Assembly (NCBI GenBank): GCA_033398695.1
Contig: CM065805.1
Location: 77,680,762 to 77,744,761 of the forward strand
DNA from: Orobanche coerulescens
Lineage: Eukaryota > Streptophyta > Magnoliopsida > Lamiales > Orobanchaceae
Length of the DNA: 64,000 nt
Reading direction: 5' to 3'
Program-made: the position numbers and the translations under genes
Shown here: positions 33,674 to 43,858 of the stretch, in pieces
Position numbering within the stretch: the stretch's first letter is position 1
Layout: each line of letters begins with the position of its first letter
The notes under the pieces: model-generated
The model's database searches: none
What the model was told of the DNA's origin: nothing
The model's input: the letters and a program-made list of their open reading frames with translations, nothing else

Positions 33674-34386
33674 AAATTTTGTATTCAATTTCGACTGCCC
33701 AATGTACAAGGAATATAATGAGATTTTTTCTTATCCCATCTATTCTGGCGATCGCCACACCAGGCATATCGCATACCGCCGACGATCGTTGATCATGACG
33801 ATCTGAGGTAGAATCAATGCAGCCATGGTCCTAGAGGTCGATGGAACCGACAGCTTCGCCCATGCAAGGTTCCTTCGGGCTGAGACCGCCCGACCTTCGT
33901 TTAAATACGAGGCCGGCGTAGCCAAAGGACCCTCCAAAATGATCAGTGGACACGTTCGCACGTCCTCAAATTACGTCATCTAACATGATGTACTCGGACA
34001 AGGCAACGCGTCCCTACCCTGTCACAACGTATACCGTCGAGGGTCGTCACCTAACGTGCCGACCCGAGGTAGAAAGGTGCTTACAAAGCCGCGGACATGG
34101 AGTCGAATAAACCGACGACACCCCATGCAAGGACTCCTCCAGACCAAGATCGCCTACCTTTCGTTTAAATATAAGGCAGGCGCAGCCTAACGGAGGACCC
34201 TCACAATAAAGTGAGTCGCGGGATAGGCAATGTCCCTCGCACACAAAGACACGGTTGTGGAGATCGGCCCATCGAACTTCGCGACCGTGCACGATCCCTC
34301 AGAGTCGGCAAAACTGAAGATAGCTCGCCTAACAAACTGGTTTTGTACCCTTACTTACGATAAGTAAACAAAAACAAGGGGGCAGT
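33674..34386 (+). other. B 3' non-coding region and polypurine tract
   Basis: No supported gene. The module TCGTTTAAATACGAGGC followed by GGACCCTCC occurs at about 33897 and in variant form at about 34157 (TCGTTTAAATATAAGGC). Both are shared with A1 and A2. It ends with AACAAGGGGGCA, the likely polypurine tract. Confidence 0.65.
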
Positions 34387-34481
34387 GAATAGGGGAGATA
34401 ATCCTAAATGCGATCGGGCAGAAGGAGCCGTACAAGAACTCCATGAGTCGGCGATACTTTCAACAACACATGATCTCCTAT
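34387..34481. other. Breakpoint between B and G2
   Basis: Immediately after the polypurine tract of B the sequence is no longer B. By about 34440 it can be read on the minus strand as the C-terminal integrase region of G2 (IGDHVLLKVSPTHG), then coding similarity stops. The 3' LTR of B and the 3' end of G2, including any chromodomain and LTR, are both missing, so a deletion or rearrangement (or an assembly join) lies here. Confidence 0.6.
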
Positions 34482-34939
34482 CTAAAACTCTAACGGTCGA
34501 CGTCGAACATCGGCATATGACTTTTGCCGGCTCTGGGCGATCAACAACCTTTGTCGAATAACTGCGACCTTCTCCCGTGTTTGAATCATCAAGTCCGGTT
34601 CCACTCCAAGTAACTCGTACGGTTCGTCCCAACAAATTGGCAATCTACACCGTCTCCCATATAATGCTTCAAACGGAGCCATCGCAATCGAACTATGCCA
34701 ATTATTATTATACGCAAATTCGATCAATGGTAAATGAATCTCCCAATCTTCTTTCCAATCCAACGCATAATCCCTCAACATGTCTTCCAACGTTTGGATC
34801 ATTCTCTCCGATTGTCCATCCATCTGAGGATGATAAGCAGTGCTAAAATTCAGTTCGGTACCGAGTGCTCGATGTACTGCCTGCCAGAAATGTGACACAA
34901 AATGACCATCGCGATAACAATACTCTTTGGGGTACCATG
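34482..34939 (-). pseudogene. G2 integrase, C-terminal half of core
   Basis: The minus strand after the solo LTR reads PKEYCYRDGHFVSHFWQ, then FSTAYHPQMDGQSERMIQTL with the catalytic Glu, ALDWKEDWEIHLPLIEFAYN and HSSIAMAPFEALYGRRCRLP. The second catalytic Asp region is partly changed (YRDGHF for the usual SDRDxxF). It continues to about 34440 as IGDHVLLKVSP, then stops. It joins the 35852-36056 piece if the solo LTR is removed. Confidence 0.85.
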
Positions 34940-35846
34940 TGTTGTTACCCAAAATATTATCCGGAGATGATAATACTTGAATGGTCGAGTAACAAACAAA
35001 TGCGAGAACACTTCCGTGGGAAAGTAAATAACACAATATTTGTCGGGGTTGTTAGTCCCGGGCTTGAATGCTCTCGCGAGATGTTATTAATATAGATACT
35101 TTGGAGTACAAATATTAATGTTAGAATACTATTACAATGAGTGTAATGATTCTAGTTATCTTAGCTATAGAGCGTGAAGATTGCCGGAAGAACCAGATAT
35201 GAAGCTCTGTGAGTTCTTGCTTTTTGATGTTCTGTATGAATGAGTTTCACTGACAATGGATTTCACTGTATTCAGAGTATATCTCTCTCTGTACCTTTTT
35301 CACTCCTCTGGCCGCTGTTGGAAGCCTCCTATTTATAGGAGACGAGGTTGTTGGGTCCTTCCCGGCGATCGCGGGCGACCGCCGTATTCTATATTAGAAT
35401 AATGTGGGCGATCGTCCCATCACGTGGGACTGTTTCCTTAAAGTCTGAGGCTACAGCTGGCAGCCAGATGTGCGAGCCAATGGGAAACCTGCACGCGTCC
35501 TAAGTCGCTGTCTGGGGAGGACCCACCTTGTACCTTTCGGCGGGCCTGTTGGTAGGTGTGAGGTTGGTGACAAGCTGGGGTCAAAGGCTTTATCTTGCGG
35601 CGCCTTTTGCGGATCTGCATGTGGGTCTACGTCGGAGATTCGATCTTCAAAGACTTTGACGGGTGTTGGATTCACATGCAGTACGGGACGATCGTCTACA
35701 GTCAGATATAATTGGCGATCGCCATATGCCTACAGACGATCGCCTTGGACGTCGATCGCTAGGTGCTTGCCCAGCGTCTGTCTTCTTTGGCTGGATCCTG
35801 ACCATCATGTCAATCGCCATTGAGGCGTATAAATCGCCGCACAACA
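34940..35846 (-). repeat. Solo LTR of the B family
   Basis: 907 bp, TGTTGTTACCC...CGCACAACA in plus reading, the reverse complement of the B 5' LTR with some divergence. A perfect CCATG duplication flanks it (34935-34939 and 35847-35851). No internal sequence remains, the usual result of recombination between the two LTRs of a full element. It interrupts the G2 integrase at ProHisGly. A minus-strand TATA (plus TATTTATA, about 35331) is retained. Confidence 0.9.
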
Positions 35847-35851
35847 CCATG

Positions 35852-36056
35852 GGGTCTCACAATTTCTGCAATGAACAAACGAGCTAACCTCTCTGGTCCC
35901 CACACATCTCTAATGCCCAGAAAATGTGCGGATTTGGTTAACCGATCAACAATTACCCAAATCATATTCATTCCGGTTCGCATCCTTGGCATTCCCACAA
36001 TAAAATCCATTGCGATGTCTTCCCACTTCCATTCCGGAATTGGTAACGGTTGCAAC
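35852..36056 (-). pseudogene. G2 integrase, first part of core
   Basis: The minus strand reads QPLPIPEWKWEDIAMDFIVG, MIWVIVDRLTKSAHFL and LARLFIAEIVRPHGV. The first catalytic Asp (AMDFIVG) is present. It is bounded on the right by the H1 duplication and on the left by the solo-LTR duplication. Confidence 0.88.
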
Positions 36057-36064
36057 TTCCCGGC

Positions 36065-36330
36065 TAGGGGTGGTATACCGTACCGTACCGATTTATTTTA
36101 CTCATACCGTATACCGTACCGAAACTTTCGTTATATTAAATTACATACCGATACCGTACCGAGCCGCTCGGCATACCGAGACTCGGTATATCGAGATATC
36201 GGTATGAAACATAACACATACCGATGCCGTACCGTTTTTCGGTATAACACACGGTAATTTGACATACCGTATATTCAAGGTATACCGAAATTACCGTCAT
36301 ACCGTTCTGTACCGAATCGACATATTGATA
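36065..36330. repeat. H1 left terminal and subterminal repeats
   Basis: TAGGGGTGG, then about twenty occurrences of ATACCG, GTACCG or CGGTAT in both orientations. The right end (39890-40153) mirrors this. Such subterminal repeats are the usual transposase binding region of hAT elements; binding is inferred. Confidence 0.75.
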
Positions 36331-36843
36331 TATTCAAAACAATATATACATCCACGATTTGAATAAGACACCATGATTCCATGACATAAAAAAAGCAGAT
36401 GAACATAAAAAAAATCTTAAACATGCTTCAACTGTTTCAACAAAAAATTAGTTTCCACTGCACTGCACTGTGCACAGGCTTCAGCAAACCCTCTGCTCAT
36501 CAGTAGGTTCATCATGGGATGAATCATAAGTGGGCTGTTCAGCAAAAACATAGTAAACAAAAAAATAGTTTCAACTGCAATGCACCATCAGGCTTCAGCA
36601 AAAAGATAGTAAACAAAAAAGTCTTAAGCAGATGAACCAAGCATTACAATTCAAAAATTACAACATCAGGCTCACTACACTCACTGCACTGCTTGTAAAC
36701 AAAAAGATAGTTTCAACTAATATTTGCAAACCACCATCACGAACGATCTTGAACAGCATTTGCAGCTGTAAAAATAAATAAAATTATTAGTACGCATCAA
36801 ATTACATTACACATAAACAAATATAATTTATATTTACACGTAA
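36331..36843. other. H1 non-coding region
   Basis: AT-rich, with two imperfect copies of a roughly 90-bp stretch containing AGTTTCAACTGCAATGCAC and CAGGCTTCAGCAAA wording (about 36440-36500 and 36560-36620). No gene seen. Confidence 0.4.
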
Positions 36844-38984
36844 TTAAATAAAGGAACTCTTACTCTTTTCAATTTCTTCAATTTCCTTATATAAAATAAG
36901 GTCATTTTCGGTTGGATCCTTACGAAAGTCGTAATCCGCTCTTAACCAATCATTAGTACACACCAAAGCTTCTACCATTTTAGGACTCAAACTACTCCTA
37001 AAAGGATCCACAACTCTTTTTACCAAACCAAAAGCGGACTCACTAGCAACGGTTGAACTTGGAATTGCAAAAATATCCTTCGCAATCATTGAAAGGAGGG
37101 GGTACCTAGCTTCATTTCCTCTCCACCACTCCAACAAATTGAAAGATTGATTAGACCGTTTTTCAATCTCATCGTCTAGGTACTTGTCCACTTCATTGGA
37201 TATCTCTTGAAGTTGTTCCTCTTCATTTTGTGCTTGAACATCATTAAACAATTCATCCCAAAGACCGCCGCCGGTACTAGTACTACCATCTCCATCATTA
37301 CACCCTATTTGGACACACCTCCTCTCAATATTTAAGGTATCATTTATTCCCTTGTACTCCGCCCACAAAGTTACAAAGTCTTTTTTAACCTTATCAATGA
37401 ACTCTTGGAATTTTGTTGAATTAGCCCCCAATTTTTTTATGCTAACTTTGATCATTTGAAGCTTGTTTCTCGGGTCCAAAATATTGGCAATAAAGATCAA
37501 AGGATTCATATTATCCCAATTCCCCCAATACTTATCAAATTTCAATTTCATCGCACTTGCAACCTTTTTAAGAATTGGATCTGAATCGTCATTGCTCTTT
37601 TTCTCGATCTCAATTTGCAATGCAATCATTAATTGGTATATCAATTGGGAGGTAGGATTTGTTGATGCACTTAGCTCTAAAGTGACATCGTAGAAATTTT
37701 TTAGAAAGTATACAAAAGCATTTGCATTTTCCCAATCCTCTACAACCGGCGGCCCTACCCTTTTTTACCCTTTTCATCCCTTTCACGAAAATAATTCATA
37801 AAAGGCAACCACTCCTCGGACATCCTTTCAAACACTCGTCTATACTTCAGTGCAACATCAAGCATTTTATAAGTTGCATTCCACCTAGTTTTGACATCCA
37901 TAGGTACAGTTGATGTACTAGCAAACTTGGCTAGTATGGAAAATTCCCTAAATTTATTCAACCTAGAGGGGGAAGAATGAATAAAAATGACTACATTCCT
38001 TATAGATTTAATTGAAGCATTAAGCTCCTTCAAGCCGTCCTTAACAATTAAGTTAAGTATATGACAAGCACACCTCAGATGCAAGTATTTCCCTTCAAAC
38101 AATAATGTATTTTCACTTTTCATTCTTTTTTTCAAGTAGTCAATTGCAGTATCATTAGAAGAAGCATTATCGACTACTATCGAAAATAATTTGTCAATCC
38201 CCCAATATCTCAGGCAAACCTCAACCATCTAACCAATTTCTTCCCCAATATGACTAGTGATTTTTGTGAAGTTAATTATTCTTTTATGCAACTTCCAATC
38301 ACTATCTAAAAAGTGAGCTGTGATGACCATGTAATTGATATTTTGGATGGATGTCCAAGTATCAGTTGTGATACTTACTCTATGGCCACTAATCACACTT
38401 TGTAACTTCGCTTTCTCAAGCAAAAATAGTTCAAAAACCATACCTGCAACTTTCTTTCGGTTAGGGATGACGAATTTCAGTTGTAATTCATGCAGAAGGT
38501 TTACAAACCCTTTGCCTTCGACAGCCCGGAAGGAAACTTCATCAATAATTACATATTCTACTAACCTCATTTCACACCTTTTTGGATTATATGTGTGATG
38601 AACCAAAGCGCTTCCTTGCCCCATTGTCTCGTTCGTCAACACAAATTGACCTTTCTGGCTTTCATTTGCTTCATATATTGGACTCAACTTGCACCTCTTC
38701 ACTAAGTGGTTTATCAACCCACTTGTACTTCCGTAGTTCACAGGGATCTCAGTTTTACAATATTTGCATATCCCTAAGTTCTGCACGCCTCCATTGTCTA
38801 ACTTCCTTGACCCTTTATCACAATACTCCCAATATTTACTCCTTTGTTGTGGGTTTACAGGAGGTTTTGATGTCGAGTTTTTTCTTTCTCGTTTTTGACT
38901 TATACACTCATTACGTATTTCAGATTCTGTAGTATTTGGTATTTCGGGTGGACTTGCTAGAGAATGAGAAGATTCAGATTCCAT
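36844..38984 (-). pseudogene. H1 hAT transposase (BED finger), two lesions
   Basis: The ATG at 38984 (MESESSHSLASPPEIPN) opens a protein with a BED-type zinc finger near residues 50-95 (YWEYC, CKYCKTEIP, INHLVKRCK), the DNA-binding domain. Catalytic-core wording follows (ITTDTWTSIQNINYMVITAH; VDNASSNDTAI after the first break; TRWNATYKMLD). The C-terminal hAT dimerisation region reads WWRGNEARYPLLSMIAKDI and ASESAFGLVKRVVDPFRSSL (about 37130-36990). A TAG at 38229-38231 interrupts GEEIG-MVEV, and a frameshift in an A/G run at about 37755-37765 separates KGKKG from VGPPVVEDWENA. Otherwise the length is near the family norm of about 700 residues. It would cut and paste H1; this copy cannot. Confidence 0.9.
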
Positions 38985-39889
38985 TTATATGATCCACTGT
39001 AAAAAAAAAAAGAGAGCATCAAGTCAGATTATATAAACACAGAGCATCAAGTCAGATTATCTAAACCCCTTCACAGAATCACAACAATATTTTTGCACAA
39101 CATTTCTTCTGCTACCTTTCAATCATCATGGAAAAATAATTCAAGTGCAAAACTTCTTGACATTTCCTGAACTATTTTGACAATTCATCAAATGTGAAGT
39201 AAAGTGTAAAACTATCGATAGCCAATTTACTCTACAGCACACCTGTGATATAATGTTGCTACTACCTCGTCTAAACACGAATTCACATTCAAACAAAACT
39301 ACTGAATTCACATTTAGAAAACTACCCAAAGTATTCCGAAAATACACAGCAAGTGCAAGTCAGATTACAAAACAAAGAGAGCCAAATTTATTCTATACTT
39401 AGTCGATTAATTAGAGAAATAAGAAATTGGGGATTAAGATTAGGTATTATATTCAATCAAAATTCAAACTCTATAAATTGAAGATTGAGAAAAAGAATCA
39501 CCACAAATTTAAGAGACACTAGAACTCGAACTCACCACGAAAATACGGACTGACTGCCCGTCGTGAAAGAGCTCCGCCGTGAAAGAGCTCCGTCGTACTG
39601 GTTGATCCGCTGTGAAAGAGCTCGTCGGGCAGATTTGTTGTCAGACTCTTCGCCGTGAAAGAGCCTCAGAGTGAAAGGAATTTGAAAGGAAATGATTTCA
39701 TCGCCGTGAAAGAGAATCGCCGCATCGTTGTGTTGAAAGTGTTAGTGAAGGCACTGTGTCAGTAGGTGAGGTGAGTGACAGTCGTGAAGTGAAAGTGAAG
39801 GCTGTTGTGCTGTGACTTTGTGAATTAGGTTTAGGTATTAATATTTTAAGATGATATAATATATATATATATATTATTAATCTTACAAG
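38985..39889 (-). other. H1 transposase upstream region
   Basis: Promoter side of the transposase. Around 39555-39725 are five or six copies of a word like CGCCGTGAAAGAGCTC. A long AT tract (about 39838-39875) is further out. No other gene seen. Confidence 0.45.
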
Positions 39890-40153
39890 TGACGGTACCG
39901 GTATGGCATTTAGCAATATACCGTGTTTACGGTACATATCGTACCGCGGTATATACCGATACGTAACGGTATACCGATATTTCGGTACGGCACGGTATAC
40001 CGCCGGCATGCAAATATTCAAACCGTTGCCGTACCGAAAATATCTGGCACGGTAATATACCGTACCGTGTCCTACGGTATACCGATAATTCGGTATTTTT
40101 TCGGTATTTTCGGTATGGTAACTACGGTATTTCGGTATTATTTCCCACCCCTA
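39890..40153. repeat. H1 right terminal and subterminal repeats
   Basis: Dense GGTACCG, CGGTAT and ACCGTG words ending in CCCACCCCTA, complementary in style to the left end. Confidence 0.75.
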
Positions 40154-40161
40154 TTCCTGGC

Positions 40162-40440
40162 AGGTCTTTGATGCTCAACTTTAACCTGCTGACAAGTCAA
40201 GCATTTCGACACGAACTCCGTTACATCCTTCTTCATGTTCGGCCACCAAAAATTTTTCTTCAAGTCTTTATACATTTTACTCGTACCCGGATGAATCGAG
40301 TACGGAGTAGAATGTGCTTCATTCAAAATCACTTGCTTGAGATCATCCCGCTTAGGTACACAAGTTCTACCTCGAAATCGAAGAACTCCGTCTTCATCGA
40401 TTAATAATCCAGGAGCCTTTCTTTTAGTAACGTCTTACCG
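40162..40440 (-). pseudogene. G2 integrase zinc domain
   Basis: The minus strand reads APGLLIDEDGVLRFRG, LKQVILNEAHSTPYSIHPG, KMYKDLKKNFWWPNMKKDV and CLTCQQVKVEHQRPA. The His-His-Cys-Cys zinc set is complete. It ends at the hAT duplication. Confidence 0.88.
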
Positions 40441-40467
40441 AAGCTGCATAAATAAGAGATCGTCTAA

Positions 40468-41988
40468 CTATTTGGACTTAATATCTTCCATCACGGAGGA
40501 CATAATCTCAAGGAAACGTAATTGTCCTTGAGCTCTTTGAGGCCAAGCTTCAATTTCCAACTCGATCAACTCTCGTCTGAGCTTCGGTTGAAAGGTAAGT
40601 AATTCCAATTTCTGCAACACGACTGATTTGCGGCTCAAGGCGTCAGCAACGACATTCGCTTTACCTGGATGGTAAAGAATGTCAAGATCATAATCTTTAA
40701 GCAACTCCAACCATCGCCGCTGACGCATATTAAGCTCCTTCTACGTGAATATATACTTCAAGATTTTATGATCCGTATACACTCGACAAGAAGAACCATA
40801 TAAATAATGCCTCCAAATTTTTAACGCAAACACCACGACGGCTAACTCAAGGTCATGGGTGGGATAATTCATCTCGTATAGCTTTAATTGTCGAGATGCA
40901 TAAGCCACTACTCTCTCGTTTTGCATCAATACGCATCCCAATCCTTGTTTAGAAGCATCACTATAAATGACGAAACCTTCCGTTCCTTGTGGTAAGGCTA
41001 GGACCGGAGACGTAGTCAGCCTCTTTTTCAACTCATCAAAACTCTTCTGACACTCATCACTCCACTCAAACTTCTGAGATTTCTGCAATAGCTGAGTGAG
41101 TGGTCGAGCAATTTTCGAGAAACCTTCGACAAATTGACGATAATAATCGGCTAACCCCAGAAAACTCCGAACTTCCTTAACATTCCTTGGAGGCTCCCAA
41201 GCTAAGACTGCTTCAACCTTTTGAAGGTCTACCCGAATACCTTCGGCCGATACAATATGCCCAAGAACTTCTTTCAGCCAGAATTCACACTTGGAAAACT
41301 TAGCATAAAGCTTATCAGCCCTCAAAATACCCAACACAGTTCTCAAGTGCTCGGTATGCTCCCTCTCGTTCTTGGAATAAATCAAAATATCATCAATAAA
41401 CACCACCACCAATTTATCGAGATATTCGATAAAGGTCTTGTTCATAAGTTGCATAAATGCCGCCGGAGCATTCGCCAAACCAAAAGGCATAACTATAAAT
41501 TCGTAATGCACGTATCTCTTTTGGAAGGCCGTTTTCAGAATATCTGAATCCCGAATCTGCAATTGATAATACCCTGATCTCAAATCAATCTCCGAGAAAA
41601 CCGTAGCCCTTTGTAATTGATCAAATAGATCATCAATTCTTGGCAACGGATACTTGTTCTTGATAGTGAGTTTATTCAACTCACGATAGTCAATACATAA
41701 CCGCAAAGATCCGTCTTTCTTCCGTACGAACAATACCGGTGCACCCCATGGAGACGCACTCGGCCGAATATAACCTTTGTCCAGCAGTTCACTCAATTGT
41801 TTCTTCAATTCTTGCATTTCTGATGGGGCCATTCTGTATGGTGCCTTAGATATTGGTGTCGCATAAGGCTTTAATTCGATAGTAAACTCTATGTCACGAT
41901 GCGGCGGTAACCCAGGTAAGTCATCTGGAAATACGTCTGGAAATTCATTAACAACGGGAATAGAGGACAACTGCACCTCGCCCGTTTA
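40468..41988 (-). pseudogene. G2 reverse transcriptase and RNase H
   Basis: From about 41950 the minus strand reads [18 protein letters not shown], the junction of protease and reverse transcriptase, then [74 protein letters not shown] and FIDDILIYS (the usual YxDD position with Phe-Ile-Asp-Asp). RNase H has [37 protein letters not shown] and [16 protein letters not shown] (40741-40743) stands where Gln is usual ([17 protein letters not shown]), then the frame continues. It converts element RNA to DNA. All catalytic acids are visible, so nonsense codons are the main damage. Confidence 0.9.
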
Positions 41989-42486
41989 CGACTTCAATAC
42001 GTAACACCAATAACCGGTACAACCTTGTCGCAATAATTTCATCGCCTTCATGGCTCGGACAACCATCCCAGAAGTACCAGGTTTCTACCCTTCAAAAACG
42101 TGTTCGGTACCATCCACCGCAGCTATCGAAATTATTTTTCGACGATAATCTACTATTTCTCCATGCCAATTTAATCAATCATCACCGAGGATCAAATCCT
42201 CTCCTATCATATCAATCACAATCAAATCGGATGACCAATCTTTACTGTCGATGGTTGCAGGACAATTGATAATCTCTCGATCCCCAACTATCTTTTCCCC
42301 ACTCGGCAGTCCAACAATAAAAGGCTCACAAGCAGAGAGACCGACAAGACCCAAACGATTCACACAAGACAATGATATAAAGGAATGAGTAGCTCCAGAA
42401 TCAAACAATACATCTACCGGTTGCATACAAATATAAACAATATCTGACGTAGTTGCAGCTCCTACATCATCAGTCCGTCTCATTTC
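41989..42486 (-). pseudogene. G2 protease region
   Basis: The minus strand reads VDVLFDSGATHSFISLSCVN, with the DSGA active-site motif, and ends LILGDD followed by TGA (42175-42177), where plant chromoviruses usually have a Trp (LILGMDWL). Two more stops lie before the reverse transcriptase in the same frame. The protease would cut the polyprotein. Confidence 0.82.
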
Positions 42487-43600
42487 TTACAATCGGGGTG
42501 GAGCTGATCCGGCACTCAGAGCATCCCTGTTCTCGATTTTACCTCTTCCACTGCCGCGTCTGACACTCGGAGTTGGTTGACCCATAACTGTGCCTGCCGG
42601 AGTAGGAGACGGTTTAGAGAAGGCTCTGCCCGCTGATTCACAATATAGCGCACGATGACCCTGCTTTCCACACTTAAAACAATCCATGGGGCGAAATGTG
42701 CAACGAGAACTGACATTCCCCAGATTTCCACAATTAAAACAAACTTTTGGCGCTCCTTCACTAGGATGAGGGGAACCAACAGAAGATTGCACATAAGGTT
42801 GAGGCCTACGCAATCCGCTGCCTCAGAAACTACTAGAAAATTTCGGTTTCTTCGAGCTCGAAACCGTAGGAACCGGAACTGGCACCATCTCATAAGCAAG
42901 CGTTCTGTCCTGATATTCTATCAAAGTAGCACACCCAAGGCCCGCCATATACTTTCGGACCTCCGGTTTCATCCTAGCATCGAAATGAAGTATCTTGTCT
43001 ATTTCATATTTAACCCGATCTTGGACAAACACTAACTGCTTATTGTATGTCTTGATTGCCTCGGAAATAGGAACATCTTCGGGTTGAGCTCTGAAGAACT
43101 CACTGACTCTAGCTAACCGTACCGGCGCTGGACAATACTGTGCTTCCATTAATTCCTTAAATTCTTCCCAAGTGACATCACGGTCCCTGGGCTTAACAGC
43201 TCTCCACCAATCCGACGCGTCATCAACCGTCAGATAGTGTGCAATGGGAACTCTCTTGGCTTCAGGGCAGCCAATACCGTCAAAGATCTTCTCCAGCTCA
43301 ACTAACCAATGATCCCAATTATTCGCATCACCAGAACCATTGAATCTAGGGGGATTCATCTTCATAACTTCTTGCAACCATTCTCAATAGTCCTGCCATT
43401 ATTAATATTCTGCACTACTTGAGCTAATTGGTGCACTTGAGTCACAACTTGCTGGAGGACATTAGGCACTTCGGCCTCTGTACTCCCATCTGCACCTCCC
43501 GAAGGGATTGGGTCTGATCAAGCTACAGAATGAGATGACGAGTCTGAAACGGACATCTCGGACTCAAATACGGCTACTCTGCCACGGCCTTGTCCGCGTT
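42487..43600 (-). pseudogene. G2 gag
   Basis: The basic N-terminal region (RQRGQGRGRVAVF, then MSVSDSSSHS at 43556) is broken by TGA and by a 1-base shift near 43380. From 43377 the frame is good: MQEVMKMNPPRFNGSGDANN, EAKRVPIAHYLT, ASDWWRAVKPRDRDVTWEEF and CPAPVRLARVSEFF. A TGA (42823-42825) precedes the nucleocapsid, where two zinc knuckles stand: CFNCGNLGNVSSRC (Gly-Asn replaces Gly-His) and CFKCGKQGHRALYC (complete). A TAA (42487-42489) separates it from the protease. It forms the particle that packages element RNA and is homologous to the G1 gag along its length. Confidence 0.85.
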
Positions 43601-43858
43601 GACGGATAGCTTCTACCTCTCGGCATACTGAGGAACAAGAATAGTTCAACAAGGAAACGATTACAATAATAGATTGCACAATGTCAAAGATAATTACTTT
43701 CGAGGGAAATAAACAACCAACATCCGAAGAGTCTTCCAACACAGGCAACACGGGGTGGTAGCACGCCAATGATATCGTAGACAGCAACTGACTCATTTTA
43801 ACATAACCAAACACCGACAGCCTAGGTATCCATAAACCTAAGCTCTGATACCATATTC

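Larger units (their letters stand above)
26811..34386 (+). mobile_element. B: Ty3/gypsy Tat element, 3' LTR missing
   Basis: 5' LTR 26811-27793 (TGTTGTGCGG to GGGTAACAACA), primer site TTGGCGCTAGAGGAAGGG at 27795, gag, then a pol with protease, reverse transcriptase, RNase H, a second RNase H and integrase (to 33673), a 3' non-coding region and a polypurine tract (ACAAGGGGGCA, about 34374-34384). The second RNase H between the first one and integrase marks the Tat group, and no chromodomain is present. The expected 3' LTR should start right after the tract, but unrelated sequence follows. From about 28110 to 33673 nearly everything is in one frame with two stops. A solo LTR of the same family lies inverted at 34940-35846. 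Confidence 0.88.
36065..40153 (-). mobile_element. H1: hAT DNA transposon
   Basis: 4089 bp with terminal inverted repeats TAGGGGTGG...CCACCCCTA and an 8-bp target duplication, TTCCCGGC (36057-36064) against TTCCTGGC (40154-40161), one transition apart. Removing it joins the G2 integrase (QRPA then G/R-K-LQPLPIPEW). The transposase gene is on the minus strand (36844-38984). About 250 bp at each end are packed with ACCG/CGGT words. Terminal sequence, 8-bp duplication, BED finger and C-terminal dimerisation region all say hAT. Stops and a frameshift make it non-autonomous today. Confidence 0.93.

Noticed and set aside
34940..35846. This LTR as the missing 3' LTR of element B
   Set aside because: It is in the opposite orientation, lies inside the G2 integrase and has its own CCATG duplication.
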